From Anaeromyces robustus (taxonomy: Eukaryota; Neocallimastigomycota; Neocallimastigomycetes; Neocallimastigales; Neocallimastigaceae), in contig MCFG01000040.1 in the NCBI GenBank assembly GCA_002104895.1, positions 1 through 62,500 of the forward strand: 62,500 bases of DNA, in the 5' to 3' direction. The notes under the pieces were generated by a model. The model worked only from the letters and a program-made list of their open reading frames with translations. It ran no database searches and was not told where the DNA came from. Made by a program: the position numbers and the translations under genes. The first letter of the stretch is position 1; every line of letters starts with the position of its first letter. This document shows, one piece after another, positions 49,319-61,720 of this stretch.

Positions 49319-50167
49319 ATGCATTTCGTATTTGTTATTATAATTACTTTTATAGCAACACTTCTTGGTTCATTATGTGGTATTGGTGGAGGTATTATAA
49401 TAAAACCTATGCTTGATGCTATAAGTTCTTTTAGCCCATTTCAAATAGCTCTTATATCAATGTCATGTGTTTTAACTACAAGTTTAACTTCAGTATTAAA
49501 ACATATCTATCATAAAACAAAAATTAGTTTTAAAGAAGCAACAACATTAGGTATAGGAGGTATTTTAGGTGGTTTACTTGGATCATTTTTATTTGATTTT
49601 GTAAAAAAAGCAATATTAGATGTTAATCCAAATAATGGACATAATATTATTATTATAATACAAAATGCTGGTATAGCCTTCTTTATGATATTAGTATTAA
49701 TATATATGTTATTCCTAAAGAAAAGAAAAGTAGGATTCCATTTAAAAAATTTAATATTTGTAGGAATTATAGGTTTATTATTAGGAATGATCTCGGTATT
49801 CTTAGATATAGGAGGTGGTGCAATCAATGTATGCATTTTTATATTATTATTTTCAATGGATGTAAAATTAGCATCAATTAATTCCTTATTAGTTATTGTT
49901 TTTTCACAATCAGCAAAATTTGTACAATATATTATAAGAGGTAATTTTACAAAAAATGTTACATTTGATACAATTTTAACATGGTGGTTATTTGTTATAT
50001 TAATTTCAATAAGTGTATTTACAGGTTTACTAGGGTCACACCTTAATAGAAAATTAAAATCAAATCATATAGATACATGTTATGAAATATCAATTGTTGC
50101 TATTATAATTATTGCAGGATATAATGTAATATCAAAATTAATATATCTTTCAAATCAAACGGAATAA
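49319..50167 (+). CDS. TauE/SafE-family membrane transporter
   Basis: A single exon of 282 residues ends in TAA. The family (sulfite exporter TauE/SafE, DUF81) moves small anions such as sulfite or sulfonates across the plasma membrane; the substrate here is unknown. The two internally homologous halves are visible. The first glycine motif GSLCGIGGGIIIKPML is at about 17-32 near the N-terminus and the second, GMISVFLDIGGGAINV, at about 156-171. About eight hydrophobic segments are present, with a short basic loop (KKRKVGFHLKN) between the halves. The length is typical of bacterial members (250-280). The lack of introns and the close fit to short bacterial forms suggest acquisition from bacteria, as is frequent in rumen fungi, but codon use has adapted to the host (TTA, ATA, GGA, AAA). 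The flanking genes are typical eukaryotic genes, so this is not bacterial contamination. Confidence 0.88.
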   Translation: MHFVFVIIITFIATLLGSLCGIGGGIIIKPMLDAISSFSPFQIALISMSCVLTTSLTSVLKHIYHKTKISFKEATTLGIGGILGGLLGSFLFDFVKKAILDVNPNNGHNIIIIIQNAGIAFFMILVLIYMLFLKKRKVGFHLKNLIFVGIIGLLLGMISVFLDIGGGAINVCIFILLFSMDVKLASINSLLVIVFSQSAKFVQYIIRGNFTKNVTFDTILTWWLFVILISISVFTGLLGSHLNRKLKSNHIDTCYEISIVAIIIIAGYNVISKLIYLSNQTE

Positions 50168-51377
50168 AAAAAATTTTTTAACAAAAAAATAATAATAATT
50201 AAGATTAAAAATAATACCATCAATAAAAAAAAATTAATAATATCAATAATAATAATAATAATTGAAAAACAAAAATAAAATTAAAATTAAATAAAATAAA
50301 ATAAAAAAAAAAAGTAAAAATACCTATATTAAATAATTATATCTAATTTTCTAATATATATATATTTATATATATATATATAATGATAAAATAATCAATA
50401 TTTATTTTTTTATTGAAATTCAAATAAAATTTTTTAATTTTAATAGAAAATAATAAAAAATTATAATAGTTATTATATAAAATTAATTATTAATTATTAT
50501 AATTTTTTTTTCAAAATATCAAAAAAAAAGAATTTTTTTTTTTCAATTATAGACTAAAATATTATAGTTTTTAGAGAAAAAAAATAAATATTTATGTATG
50601 TATAATTATTATATAATATTATAATATATACTTTTTTTTTTTTTATTTCGTTGTCATGATAATACCCCATATAACAAAAAAAAATTAAATTATAGTAAAA
50701 TAATAAGAAATAATAATAATACATAGAATTAAAAATGATAGTGTAATATAATATAGATTTTTTTAGATATTAAGAATATATTTAATATTCCTTTTTTTTT
50801 TTTTATTTTATTTTATTTTATTATTATCTATAAACTAAAATAAATAACAATTAATTCGTTATAAAAAAAAATATTATAATTTTATTAACAGAATATAAAA
50901 ATATTCTAATACATATCTATCAAAATAAATATAATATCAATTATTATATAGTAGATTGAAATAAAATAAAAAATTAAACACATTAGTTATGTATAAAAAA
51001 AATAATATTAATAACCATTCATATTTACAATAATTAAATATATAAATATTTTAATATATATATTTTTTTATTTAATATATTTAAGATATTTAAGATATAT
51101 AAAAATATAGAAAAAAATAATAAAAATAAAAAAAATAAAATAAAAAATAATAGAATAATTAAAAGTTTTTAACATATAATATTTTCTAATTTTTTATAAC
51201 ACATTTAAATATAATATATATAAATATTATATATTGATTAAATAATAATAATAATTCTTTTGTTAAAATACTTTACAATAAATATAATTTCTGTATTACT
51301 AATGTATTTCTCAACATAATTTTCTGTATTTATATATATTTTATATTAATAATAATAAAAAAAGAATAATTATAATA

Positions 51378-51420
<43 letters not shown>

Positions 51421-52681
51421 TTAATAGTTACAAGTTTCGTATTTTAAACTTTTTGTGTAACCATAATCAAAATCAATTACAATTTTTATAAAATTTACCC
51501 AACGGTAAAAAAATTGTATATATATATATTTTTTTAATTTAAAAAGTAAACTATAACTATCCAATTATATATACATATAAAACTTTTATCGAATAAAAAA
51601 AATTTTTTTTTTCTTTCTTTCATACTTATTACTTTGAATTTAAATCTTAAAAATATATATTTTTATTTGTATTTTTTTTTTTTTAAAAAAAAAAAAAAAG
51701 ATATTTATTATTGTATTTTAACTATTATAAGAACTTATATATCAATTCAGAGTTTAGTTTTTATTATATAAATTATTATTTTTAAAAATTTATATAAATT
51801 TATATGGTATTAATTTATTATTAATTCCTTTTTATTATTATTTTTGTAAAATTGATAATTTTTTATTATTATTTTATGTTTTATTCCTTCATATTTTATA
51901 TTAAAGATATTAAATATATAATAGTAACATTAATAATTGATAAATATAGGTTTAATATAAATGAAGGAAAAAAAAAAAAAAGAAAAGTAATATAATTATA
52001 ATAAAAAAATAAAAATAAAAATAAAAAATATTTAATATATATATATATATAATAAGTGATTATTATGTAATTTATGGAATATTATAATATATTTATAAAT
52101 ATATTATAATAAATAATATTATAAAATAGATTAAAATAATTAATAGTATTATTATTATAATTTTATAGTAATAGATTCTATTAAGAATTAATAATTAATT
52201 TCATTAATTCCATATATTAAAAATAACGATTAATAGATATATAAAAATAAAAAAATATTAAAAAAAAAAAAAAGATATTACGAAAAAGAAAAAAAGGAAA
52301 ACATATAATATGGGAAAGTTTATTGGTATTATGTAAAATTATTATTTCTTTTTATTGATATTTAAATGCTTTTTTTTTTTCGTTTTTTTTTGATAATATT
52401 TTTTTAATCATTTTTTTTACTCATTCTTTTTAAGTTTCAATTTTTATACTCTTATTATAACTATAATTTATAGAATAAAAAAAATGACTAAGAAAAAAAT
52501 TATATTAATTAATAAAACGAAAAAAAAGCAAATTAATAAAAAAAATTTTTTTAAAAAAAAGATTAATGAATTTATTCATTAATAAAGATTACTAAATTAT
52601 AAATTAAAATTCTAAAAGAAAATATTTAAAAAAAAAATTATTTAATCTAGGTTTTCTTTTCTTTAAGATATTTTGGTTTTA
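50168..52681. other. gene-free AT-rich spacer
   Basis: An AAT microsatellite lies at about 51377-51420. A small hairpin ATTAATGAA-TTTA-TTCATTAAT lies at 52562-52583. Nothing else recognised. Confidence 0.6.
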
Positions 52682-52986
52682 ATTTTATGGTTTTATAATT
52701 ATTTGGTTTTATGGTTTTTAGTTTTATGGTTTTTAGTTTTATGGTTTTTAGTTTTATGGTTTTTAGTTTTATGATTTTTAATTTTATGGTTTTTAATTTT
52801 TATGATTTTTGTTTTATGATTTTAGATTTATGATTTTTAGTTTTATGATTTAGTTCTATAATTTTTTGTTTTATAGTTTTGGGTTTTATGGTTTTTAATT
52901 TTATGGTTTATGGTTTATGGTTTTTGGTTTTATGGTTTTTAGTTTTATGGTTTTTAGTTTTATGGTTTTTAGTTTTATGGTTTTTT
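52682..52986 (+). repeat. minisatellite, unit TTTTATGGTTTTTAG
   Basis: About 20 units of 13-16 bp in 300 bp. The 15-bp unit is pure in two blocks (about 52711-52770 and 52928-52981), with variants TTTTATGATTTTTAA and TTTTATGGTTTATGG between them. The plus strand has almost no C, so the block is strongly T/G on one strand. It opens a frame (repeats of FLVLWFLV) that I regard as a by-product of the repeat. Confidence 0.93.
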
Positions 52987-53010
52987 GATTTAATTAATTT
53001 ATATTTTTAT

Positions 53011-53011
<1 letters not shown>

Positions 53012-53054
<43 letters not shown>
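53012..53054 (+). repeat. 43-nt T tract
   Basis: Uninterrupted run of T just after the minisatellite. Confidence 0.95.
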
Positions 53055-53057
<3 letters not shown>

Positions 53058-54798
53058 TTTATATATATATATATATATTTTTTTTTTTTTCTTTTTTTCT
53101 TACTATTGTCATTTTCTCAATTTTTCTTGTTAAATTTTTTTTCCTTTTTTAGTATATATATATTTATATATATATATAAATAAATATATATATACACATA
53201 TTTTTCTCTTAGTTTTAAATAATTTCTATTCTAATTTCTTCTTTTTATTTTTTTTTTTTTTTAGGTTTGTTAATAGTAATAAAAAATTTTATGAAGAAAT
53301 AAATAAATAAATATAATTTAAATTATATAAAACAAAGATAAAAAATGAAAGAAAAAAAGGAACAAAAATATATTGAAAAAAAAAAAATATTTATAAGAAA
53401 AAAAACAAAAAAAACAATAAAAACAATATAAAAACAGTCTTAATAAAAAAAAAAAAATAAAAAAATAAAAACATAAAAACATAAATTAATTCATTTTTTT
53501 TTTTATTAATTAAATAATTTAATATATATAACAAATGTTTGATTATATATGTGTTGATGTGTTTAATAGGTTAATGTGTTGATGTTGGTTTGTTCGTTTT
53601 TTTTTTTTTTTTTTTTTTTGTTTGTTTGTTTGTTTTTTTGTTATATATGATTAAATAACTAATAATTATAATAAATATTTAACTTTTTTTTTTTCCAAAC
53701 TTATTTATATTTATATATATAACTAATTATACTTCGATAAAAACATTTTATTAATTATTATAAAATATTTATATATATAATGAAAAATTTTAAAATTTTA
53801 TTAATTAATTTACTTAAAAGAATAATAATTAAATAAAAAAACAATTAAGATAAAAAATTAAAAAATTAAAAAAAAGACAAAGAAAAAAAAAAAAAAGATA
53901 AAAAAAAGAAAAGATAAAAAAAAAAAAAGATAAAGATATAAAGATAAAAAAAAATAAAGAAAGAAAGTAAGAAAGAAAGAAATAATTAAAATTTATATAA
54001 TAAAAAAGCAAGGTATAAATATAAATTAATAATTAAATAAAATAATACTTTTTTTTCTTTCTTTCTTTTTTTTTTATTTCTTTTTCTTTTTTTTCTTTTT
54101 TTTTTTTATTTTTCTTTTTTCTTTTTTCTTTTTTTTTTTTTTTTTTTCTTAAATAAATATATATAATTATTAATTATTAAATCAAAATATAAATAATGCT
54201 TAAAAAAAAAAATATTATATGATAAATAATTTAGGGAAGAAAAATGATACTAAATAATTCGATTGTGTAAATATAAAAAAAAAATTTTTTTTTTAGTATT
54301 GTACTGAATCATTTGGTTTTTGATTTATAGTTTATGGTATTTGATTTTTTTTTTTTAAATTAAATTAATTACTGATTAAAAAATGAGGTTTTGATATTGA
54401 TTAAACTAATTTGATTTTTATTTTACATAATTAATTTTATTATATTTGTTTTTCATGTTTTTGGTTTTTTTATTATATTTTGATATTGGTTTTGATTATG
54501 GGTTTTTTTTTTTTTTTTAATTATGAATGATTTTGGTTTAATATGAATTTTAATTATGACTTAATTATGGATGATTTTGATTTTTAATCTATTTTATGGT
54601 TTTAATTTTGATTAATTGTTAACTTAAATGATTTTTTAATTTTAATAAATGATTGTTGATTTTGTTTTGAACTACATATAAATGTTTGTTTATTTTATTT
54701 TTTTTTTTTTTAAAAAAAAAAAAAATTAATATAATTTTTCCATTTCTTTTAATAATTACTAAAAAGAAAAAAAAAAAAAATAAATAATAATATGATGT
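53055..54798. other. spacer with pyrimidine/purine runs and a T/G-skewed segment
   Basis: 53820-53990 is nearly pure purine on the plus strand, and 54045-54147 nearly pure pyrimidine with TTTC words. 54300-54690 is a T/G-rich, C-poor stretch with words such as TTTTTGGTTT and GATTTTGATTT that recall the minisatellite. No gene. Confidence 0.55.
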
Positions 54799-55297
54799 CT
54801 AAATAGCTGATGAAAATGTGGAACATGAAGCAATTGAAAAAGAGTCAGATATTTCATGACGACTACGATTATCATCAAAATCTTTCAAGAATTTTTTATT
54901 CATTTCAGCTTGAATCTTTTTTAAAATATCTTCTTCTTGAGCTTCTTCCTCTTCTTCTACTATAACTTCATTTTTAAGATTATGTAATTTATCATCAATT
55001 TTTTCACTATTAAAATCATTATTTTCATTTTCAGTTTCTGGTTCAGTAAATAATACACCATTTTCAGTAAGAATTGGTTTATTTTCTTCTTCATCTTCAG
55101 TATCTTCTTCACTTTCCTTGTAATTAAGTGTTGGTGTTTTTTCACATTCTAAACCATTTTCCTTTTTACTACTTAATATTATTGTTGTATCGTTATCATC
55201 TGTGGATATATTATAAATTTGACTACCAGCAAAAGTAACTGTTTTATTTGCTGTATCATCTATATTTTCATTATCATTATCATTATTATCATTATTA

Positions 55298-55335
<38 letters not shown>

Positions 55336-57106
55336 TTTATCATTATCATTTATATTATCAACATCATTATTAATTACTGTTGTTGATGTTGTTGTTGTAT
55401 TTGTATAACAACTAGCACTTGAACTATTATTTCTTTCCAAATTTTTATTTTTACTTCTATTTTTACTTTCTTTAATTTGTTTATTATGACGCTTTGCTAA
55501 TGATAATGAAGCAGATCTTACTAATTTAGTAGATCCATTAAGATTTTGTAATGCATTAATTTTTTGTGGAGATTGAGGTTCATCAAATGTTTCATTAATA
55601 TGTGATGATCCTTTTTGATTTTCTTTTTCCTTTTCTTTATCATTTACATTTTCTTTTTCTTTTCCCTTTTCATTTTCTTTTTCCTTTTCTTCTTTTCCCT
55701 TTTCATTATCCTTTTCATCATTATTCTGTAAATATTTTGAAGGTGATTTAAAGAAATTGAAAAGTTTTGTTGAAATAGTATTATTATTATTATTATTATT
55801 ATTATTTTCTTCCTTTTTATTATTATCATCCGATGTATTATTATTAGCATCATCAATCTTAGTATCAGATTCATTCTCTTTAGAAGATTTAATTTCTGAT
55901 GTGCCATTTAAAGGTGAATGAGTAGGAGAAGTAGGATGATTATCTATATCTTTATTTTCATCCATTTTAGATTCAGTAATATTATTATTTCTAGATGAAA
56001 ATACCTTACTAACAATTTCACTTAACTTACTATTTAAATTTTTATCTTTTGGACTTAAAAGTGCATCAATACTTTCTTCCTCAGGAGGTTTAGTGACTTC
56101 TTTTTCATAATATTCTCTATAATGATCTTCAGGATGTCTTGGAGTATCTGGTTCTTCATCTTTTTCCTCATTATCACTTTTTTCCTCTCCTTCTTTTTTA
56201 AGATCATCGTCAATATTATCTTCATTTTCTTCACCTTTTTTACCATCTTTATCTTTATTTGCCTTTTCCTTCTTTTCTTTTTCTTTTTCTTTCCTGGCTT
56301 CTTCCCTTTGTTTTTCCTTTTCTTCTCCTTCCTTTTTAGCTTTAAGTTCAGCTTCAATAATGCTTCTTCTATTAGCTTTTAGAGTATTAGCATGTTTTAA
56401 AACATTGAAGTTATTATCATGAATATTTAATACACCTCTATTTCTCGTTAGATTTGGATTATTAAAAAGATAATTGGCACTTGGAATACATGGTAAATAT
56501 CTATTATATTCCATAACATCTTTATTTTCTTCAATAACTGTTTCACTAGAATCATCACCTTCAGTAGTTGCATCATTACCATCATCTACTTCAGTTATAA
56601 TAGCCTTTCTATTAGCTGATTTATTATTTAATCCATTATTACTCTTTTTAACTGAAAGTTTAACTTCTTTTCCTGGTAATTCACCTTTTTCATCTGGCAC
56701 AGCAAAATTCAATATATTAGAATCATAGCCACTATTCTCTTCCGTACTTACGGTTTTAAAGCTCATTTTAGAGCTCTTTTTAGATAAAGTCAAAATATCA
56801 GAAGTATTATATTCATTGTCAGAATCGTCATTATCATTATCTTCATCATTTGTCTTTTTTGATTTATATTTATTATAATGACTTTTTGCTTGATTATAAT
56901 GATTATCGGCATGGGTACTACTAAAACTACTGTCATTTGAATCATCATAGAAATCACTATATTTAATTAAATTGGTTACAGAATAAACTGAACCTCTTTT
57001 GTCATTATAAGCATCACTAATATTACTTAGAGTTGAATTTCTATTATTATGATATTTTTCATCATCACCATCATCATCATTAATATTTTTATGATTATTA
57101 TTATTA

Positions 57107-57143
<37 letters not shown>

Positions 57144-58617
57144 TCATATTAATATTATTAGTGTTATTAATATTATTATTGTTATTGTTATTGTTATTGT
57201 TATCATTGTTGTTATTGTTGTTATTGTTCGTTTTAATATCTAAATTATTTTCACTAACTTTATTTAATTTATTTTGATCGATGGTTTGAATTTGTTGACG
57301 AATTTCTTTTGCCGATAAGAAAGAGTCTTTTTTATTATTATTCTTGGATTGTGAACTTCTTCTTGATAAAGAACTTCCTCTTGCTTTAATTGCTGGAGGT
57401 TTACGTATTTCTTCTGGTTTTGCTTTCTTTATTGAAGCTGACAACGAAGAAACAGATTGTTTATTAATAATCCTTGGATTACTTGCTTTACTATTTAAAG
57501 GTGGTTTAGTAATAATACTATATTGACTATTATTGTTCTTATGAGTTTTTTCTTTTTCTTTTTGTTTTTCGATAGTATATTCAATAAATGAAATTCTTCC
57601 AAATGGATTATCCCAAACTTTTCTCATGCTTGACATTGGTCTTTGAATAGGTATTGGCATAGTCTTATTTGATTCATGTTCATTATAGTCATCGTCATCA
57701 AAATGACCATTATAACGAGGATTTTTAATTTTTTTATCTTCTTCTTCTATTTCAGTTTTATTATCTTTTCCATTATAGGTTACATCTGATGGTGGTGTAA
57801 TAATTTCTTCATCATCTACAATATTGTCTTCATCGTCTGGAAGATGATAACTATCATCACTATAGATAGAGGATGCATAATCTTTTCTAGTACTAAAACT
57901 AAGATCATCTCCTGAATTAAAGTATCGAATACTTGTTTTTCTATTTTTTAAATAATTATACATATATGGTGTATTAGGAAGTGTTGGTGAGAATGGAGTT
58001 GATACAACATCTTGAACAGAACTAATAGAAGGTGTGACATGCTTATTTTTCAACAATGGAGAACCCAATGTATTAATATGAGGTCCTTCATACGTTATTA
58101 ATTCTTTCATTTTAGGACTAGTCAAAGTGGTATTTAAATCATTATTATTTATAGGAATACCATTATTTTGATTGGAATGTCTGTTCCTCCTTTGTGCTTT
58201 CTTAGCTGCCTTTTTCTCCTTTAATCTTTTAACAAAATTTAATTTTGATTGCTTTTTATTTAAATTATTACTATATTGGATTATTTCCTGATTTGGCATA
58301 GATTGTGCCATTGATGGTGAAGTGGGTATGATTCGATTATTATAGTTTGAATTTATATCTGAATAAGCATCTTCAGTTGAACTTTCTGTATAAAAATAAT
58401 TGGTATCATCTTCTATAATAGAAAAACAGTACTGATCATCTACTACAATTTTTTCATGATGTGGTTTCTTTACAATTTTCCCAAATATTTTTTTTATTTT
58501 TTCAAACGTTTTCTTTTTTTTTATCCTGTTACTTTCCTCAATTCTATGACATGCCTCTGAATATTTTTTTGCATCATCAGGTGTTGCAACAATAACTGGA
58601 TAATGTGTCACATTCAT
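54799..58617 (-). CDS. large intrinsically disordered protein, function unknown
   Basis: A single exon of 1272 residues ends in TAG, the only TAG stop among the genes here. No enzyme or repeat domain is recognised. The N-terminus (MNVTHYPVIVATPDDAKKYSEACHR then a basic, amphipathic IKKIFGKIVKK) looks ordered. The rest is rich in Asn, Asp, Glu, Lys and Ser: poly-Asn/Asp blocks (about residues 465-515 and 1095-1120), a Lys/Glu helix of about 60 residues (about 755-815), and Glu-rich C-terminal parts ending in a helix (EDILKKIQAEMNKKF) and a Ser-rich tail. Possible short motifs are GRISF (about residue 343) and KTVTF (about 1124), both fitting the protein-phosphatase-1 docking pattern [RK]-x0-1-[VI]-x-F. 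Many SP/TP sites (TSPSMA, TSPKMK, SPTLPNTP, PQSPQK) suggest proline-directed phosphorylation. A scaffold or regulatory role is only a guess. Codon choice is uniform along the frame and repeat blocks stay in frame, supporting a real gene. Confidence 0.8.
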
Positions 58618-58736
58618 TATTTATCTTATTTTTTTATTTTAATTATTAAATTTTAACTCTATTATAATTTTTTAAATAAATATAATAAATATATAATATA
58701 TAATATAAAATTTAAATACCCTAATACATATATTGT

Positions 58737-58771
<35 letters not shown>

Positions 58772-61024
58772 AAGAATAATATGATTTTATATTAAAATTT
58801 TTATATGAATTATAATAGTTTATATTATATTAGTTTTTCTATATTCTTTTTAATATTTTAATAATTATACAAAATATTCAGACTTTATTTAAAATATTTT
58901 ACCCTTTATATATCATAAATATGATAATAAGAAAATATAATTATTTAATTATTATATTGATAATAATGTGGTAAGTAAATTAAATAATTGTTTACTATAT
59001 ATTTTTAATTGATAATTATGATGTTAATTGATGTTATTTTGGTTTATTAAAAAAAATAAATTATAATAAATAATGAATAGAAATTTAAAAGTTATATTTT
59101 CTTTTGATTTTATGTAAAATATAAAAATGATAAGTATGTAAATCAAAGTTGTAGTTTTTTAACTAATTCAACTTTATATATAACTTTATATATATTGATT
59201 ATAATAGAGTGGCTAAAATAGCTGTTTAAAAAAACATAACATTATTCATAATTTTTGATTATATTAAAAAAAGTATTTTGTTATAGTTGAATATGATTGA
59301 AATGTTTTATTTATGACTTTTTAATTTAAATTAAAATTTAAATATTTTTATAAATAAAAAAAAATAAATTGAGTTAAAATTATGATTTTAAATAAAACCT
59401 TTCAAAAATTTTAAAGAAGAAAAAAAAAAAAAAAAAAAAAAAAAAAACTATTATTTTTTTTTTAAATTTTTTTCTTTATAAATCTTAATTATTAATTATT
59501 TTTAGTATTAAGAATCAAATAATACTAATATATTTATTTATTTACTTATTTACTTATTTATTTACTTATTTACTTATTTAAAAATTAAATTTGAATATTT
59601 TTATTTTTTATATATTATAATATATAAAATATAAAGTACAATATATTATAAATAAGAATTTTTTTTATTAATTTTTTTTTTAAATTATAATTAATTAATT
59701 AACAGTTTTAAATTTTTTATATAAATAAATGAATATATTATAATATATTTTTTATATTTATTTTTTTTTTTTTTTTTGATTAAATTCAAATTCAAAATAA
59801 ATAAATAAATAAATAAATAGTAATAGTAAATAAATAAATGAATAATAATAACAAATAAATAAATAAAAATAAATAAATAAATAAAAAATCAATTATATTA
59901 AAATATAAATTAATTGTTAATATATACATTTTTATGTTAAATTAATTTATTATAATATATTATAATTTATTATATTATATGTTTTGTTTTTTTTTTTAAA
60001 TCATTTCAATCAAAAAAAAAAAAAATAAAAAATAATTTATTTATACATATATTATAATATAATGTAATATATTATAAAAATAAATTTTTTTAAATTTTAA
60101 TTGATTAGTTTCAATTACATCAAATACCAAAAAAAATTTATGTTCTGTATTTCTTTTATATTAATAATATATTATAATATATTATTATATATAAATGGAA
60201 TAAATATTAATTAACAATGAACATAATACATTGAGTAGTAATGTTTATATTAAAATATCACAAATTTATAATAATACAAACAAAATAAGAGATAAATGGT
60301 AAAAAAAGGAAATATAAAATTTTATTTATTAACAAAAAAGGAATAAAAATATATTTAATATAAATAATAATAAAAAAACCTGAATAATAAATAATAAATA
60401 AATAATAAACTAAAAATGAATAATCTTGTATAGTAATGATTAATGATTAATTAATTAGTAATTAATAATTGAATTACTTTAAAAATAAAAATAGCAATCA
60501 GACACACACAGTATAAAATTAAATAGATAACAATAATGGGTTTAATATAATAATAAATAATCCAATTAATATAATGATATATTTATCAATAGGTTAAGGT
60601 AATTTTTATTATCCAGTAATCTATACTAGATAATGGATAAATAAATATGGTATGTTTAAAAAGAACTATTAATAAATGTAATATTTATTTAGAAGAATTA
60701 AAAGTATTTAATTTTTTTATTTTTTCATTTGCAAAGTTTTAAAGTGTAGCATATTTAAATATATATAATAATTAAAAAGATAAAAATTTTAATTAAATTG
60801 ACAAAATAAAAATAAATTTATCTTATAATCATTATATAAAAATAAATATTGAAACAATTTTATTATTTGATGGTTAATATTATAAATATATGAAACACTA
60901 AAAACTTTTACAGTTAATTAAAAAATAAAAACTAACAAAAAAAAATATTTTACTTGGAATAATTAATATAAAAATATATAAAAAGACTTTCAGTATGGAT
61001 GGTTATAAATGAATAAATAATAAA
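58618..61024. other. gene-free AT-rich spacer
   Basis: Holds A tracts (58752-58773, 59420-59447), a TTTACTTATTTA repeat (59537-59579) and AAAT repeats (59794-59886). No open frame of coding quality. Confidence 0.65.
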
Positions 61025-61048
61025 ATAATAATAATAATAATAATAATA

Positions 61049-61084
<36 letters not shown>

Positions 61085-61121
61085 ATTATTATTATTATTA
61101 TAATTATTATTATTATTATTA
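61025..61121. repeat. palindromic AAT/ATT microsatellite
   Basis: (AAT)n on the left turns directly into (ATT)n on the right at about 61051, so the two halves are reverse complements and could form a cruciform. Two ATA interruptions lie near 61082 and 61101. Confidence 0.93.
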
Positions 61122-61584
61122 AGAAATGCCACTTTAAAATTAAATACTTTAAAAAGATTATTTATTTATTTGTATGTTTGTTTGTATGTTTATTTATTTG
61201 TTTATTATTAATTTTATTCATTTATTTATTTATTAAAATAATATATTCATTCATTTATTTTTTATGTTATATATTTATTTTTAAAAATATAAATATACTA
61301 AACTTTGCCAATTAATCACATGTAATTAATCTAATTTTTTTTTTAAAATAATAGAACTAAAAAAAAAATAAATATATAATTATGACAATAATAATAATAA
61401 TCCATATATAAAATTATATACTTAGAAACATTCATTATAAAATAAAAAATATATATATAATTCATTAATGAAATAGAAAATAGAAAATATCAAAAAAGAA
61501 CAACTTTCTTTACATTTATTTTTTTAATTTTTTATTTAATATTTAAATAAGTATATTCTATTAATAATAATATTAATATTTTTT
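61122..61584. other. AT-rich spacer
   Basis: TTTA/TTTG tetranucleotide repeats at 61155-61230. No other feature. Confidence 0.5.
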
Positions 61585-61720
61585 TTTCAATACCAATATT
61601 TCAAAAGGGATTAAAAGGTATTACAGTATCTAGATACAGTATTTATTTTTTTCAATACTCTTATATTTCAAAAAGGTATTAAAAAGGTTTTACAATATCT
61701 AGATATAGTATTAATATTGT
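61585..61720. repeat. pair of structured tandem repeats, about 66 bp each
   Basis: Two adjacent units share TTTCAATAC, ATATTTCAAAA, GGTATTA or AGGTATTA, a TTAC(A)-GTATCTAGATAC or AATATCTAGATAT core, and AGTATT. Each core is a perfect 12-bp palindrome: GTATCTAGATAC in unit 1 and ATATCTAGATAT in unit 2. The flanking AATACC/GGTATT words can also pair within unit 1. Confidence 0.85.

Noticed and set aside
52879-53133. 84-codon plus-strand frame rich in FLVLWFLV
   Set aside because: It is the translation of the 15-bp minisatellite plus the T tract; no conserved start context or family.
56055-56357. 100-codon minus-strand Lys-rich frame
   Set aside because: Shifted-frame shadow of the Lys/Glu helix of the 1272-residue protein; the main frame is uninterrupted.
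57049-57243. Plus-strand frame of Ile/Val runs
   Set aside because: Antisense of Asn/Asp codon runs in the disordered-protein gene on the minus strand.
60950-61132. Minus-strand frame of Asn and Tyr runs
   Set aside because: Translation of the AAT/ATT microsatellite.
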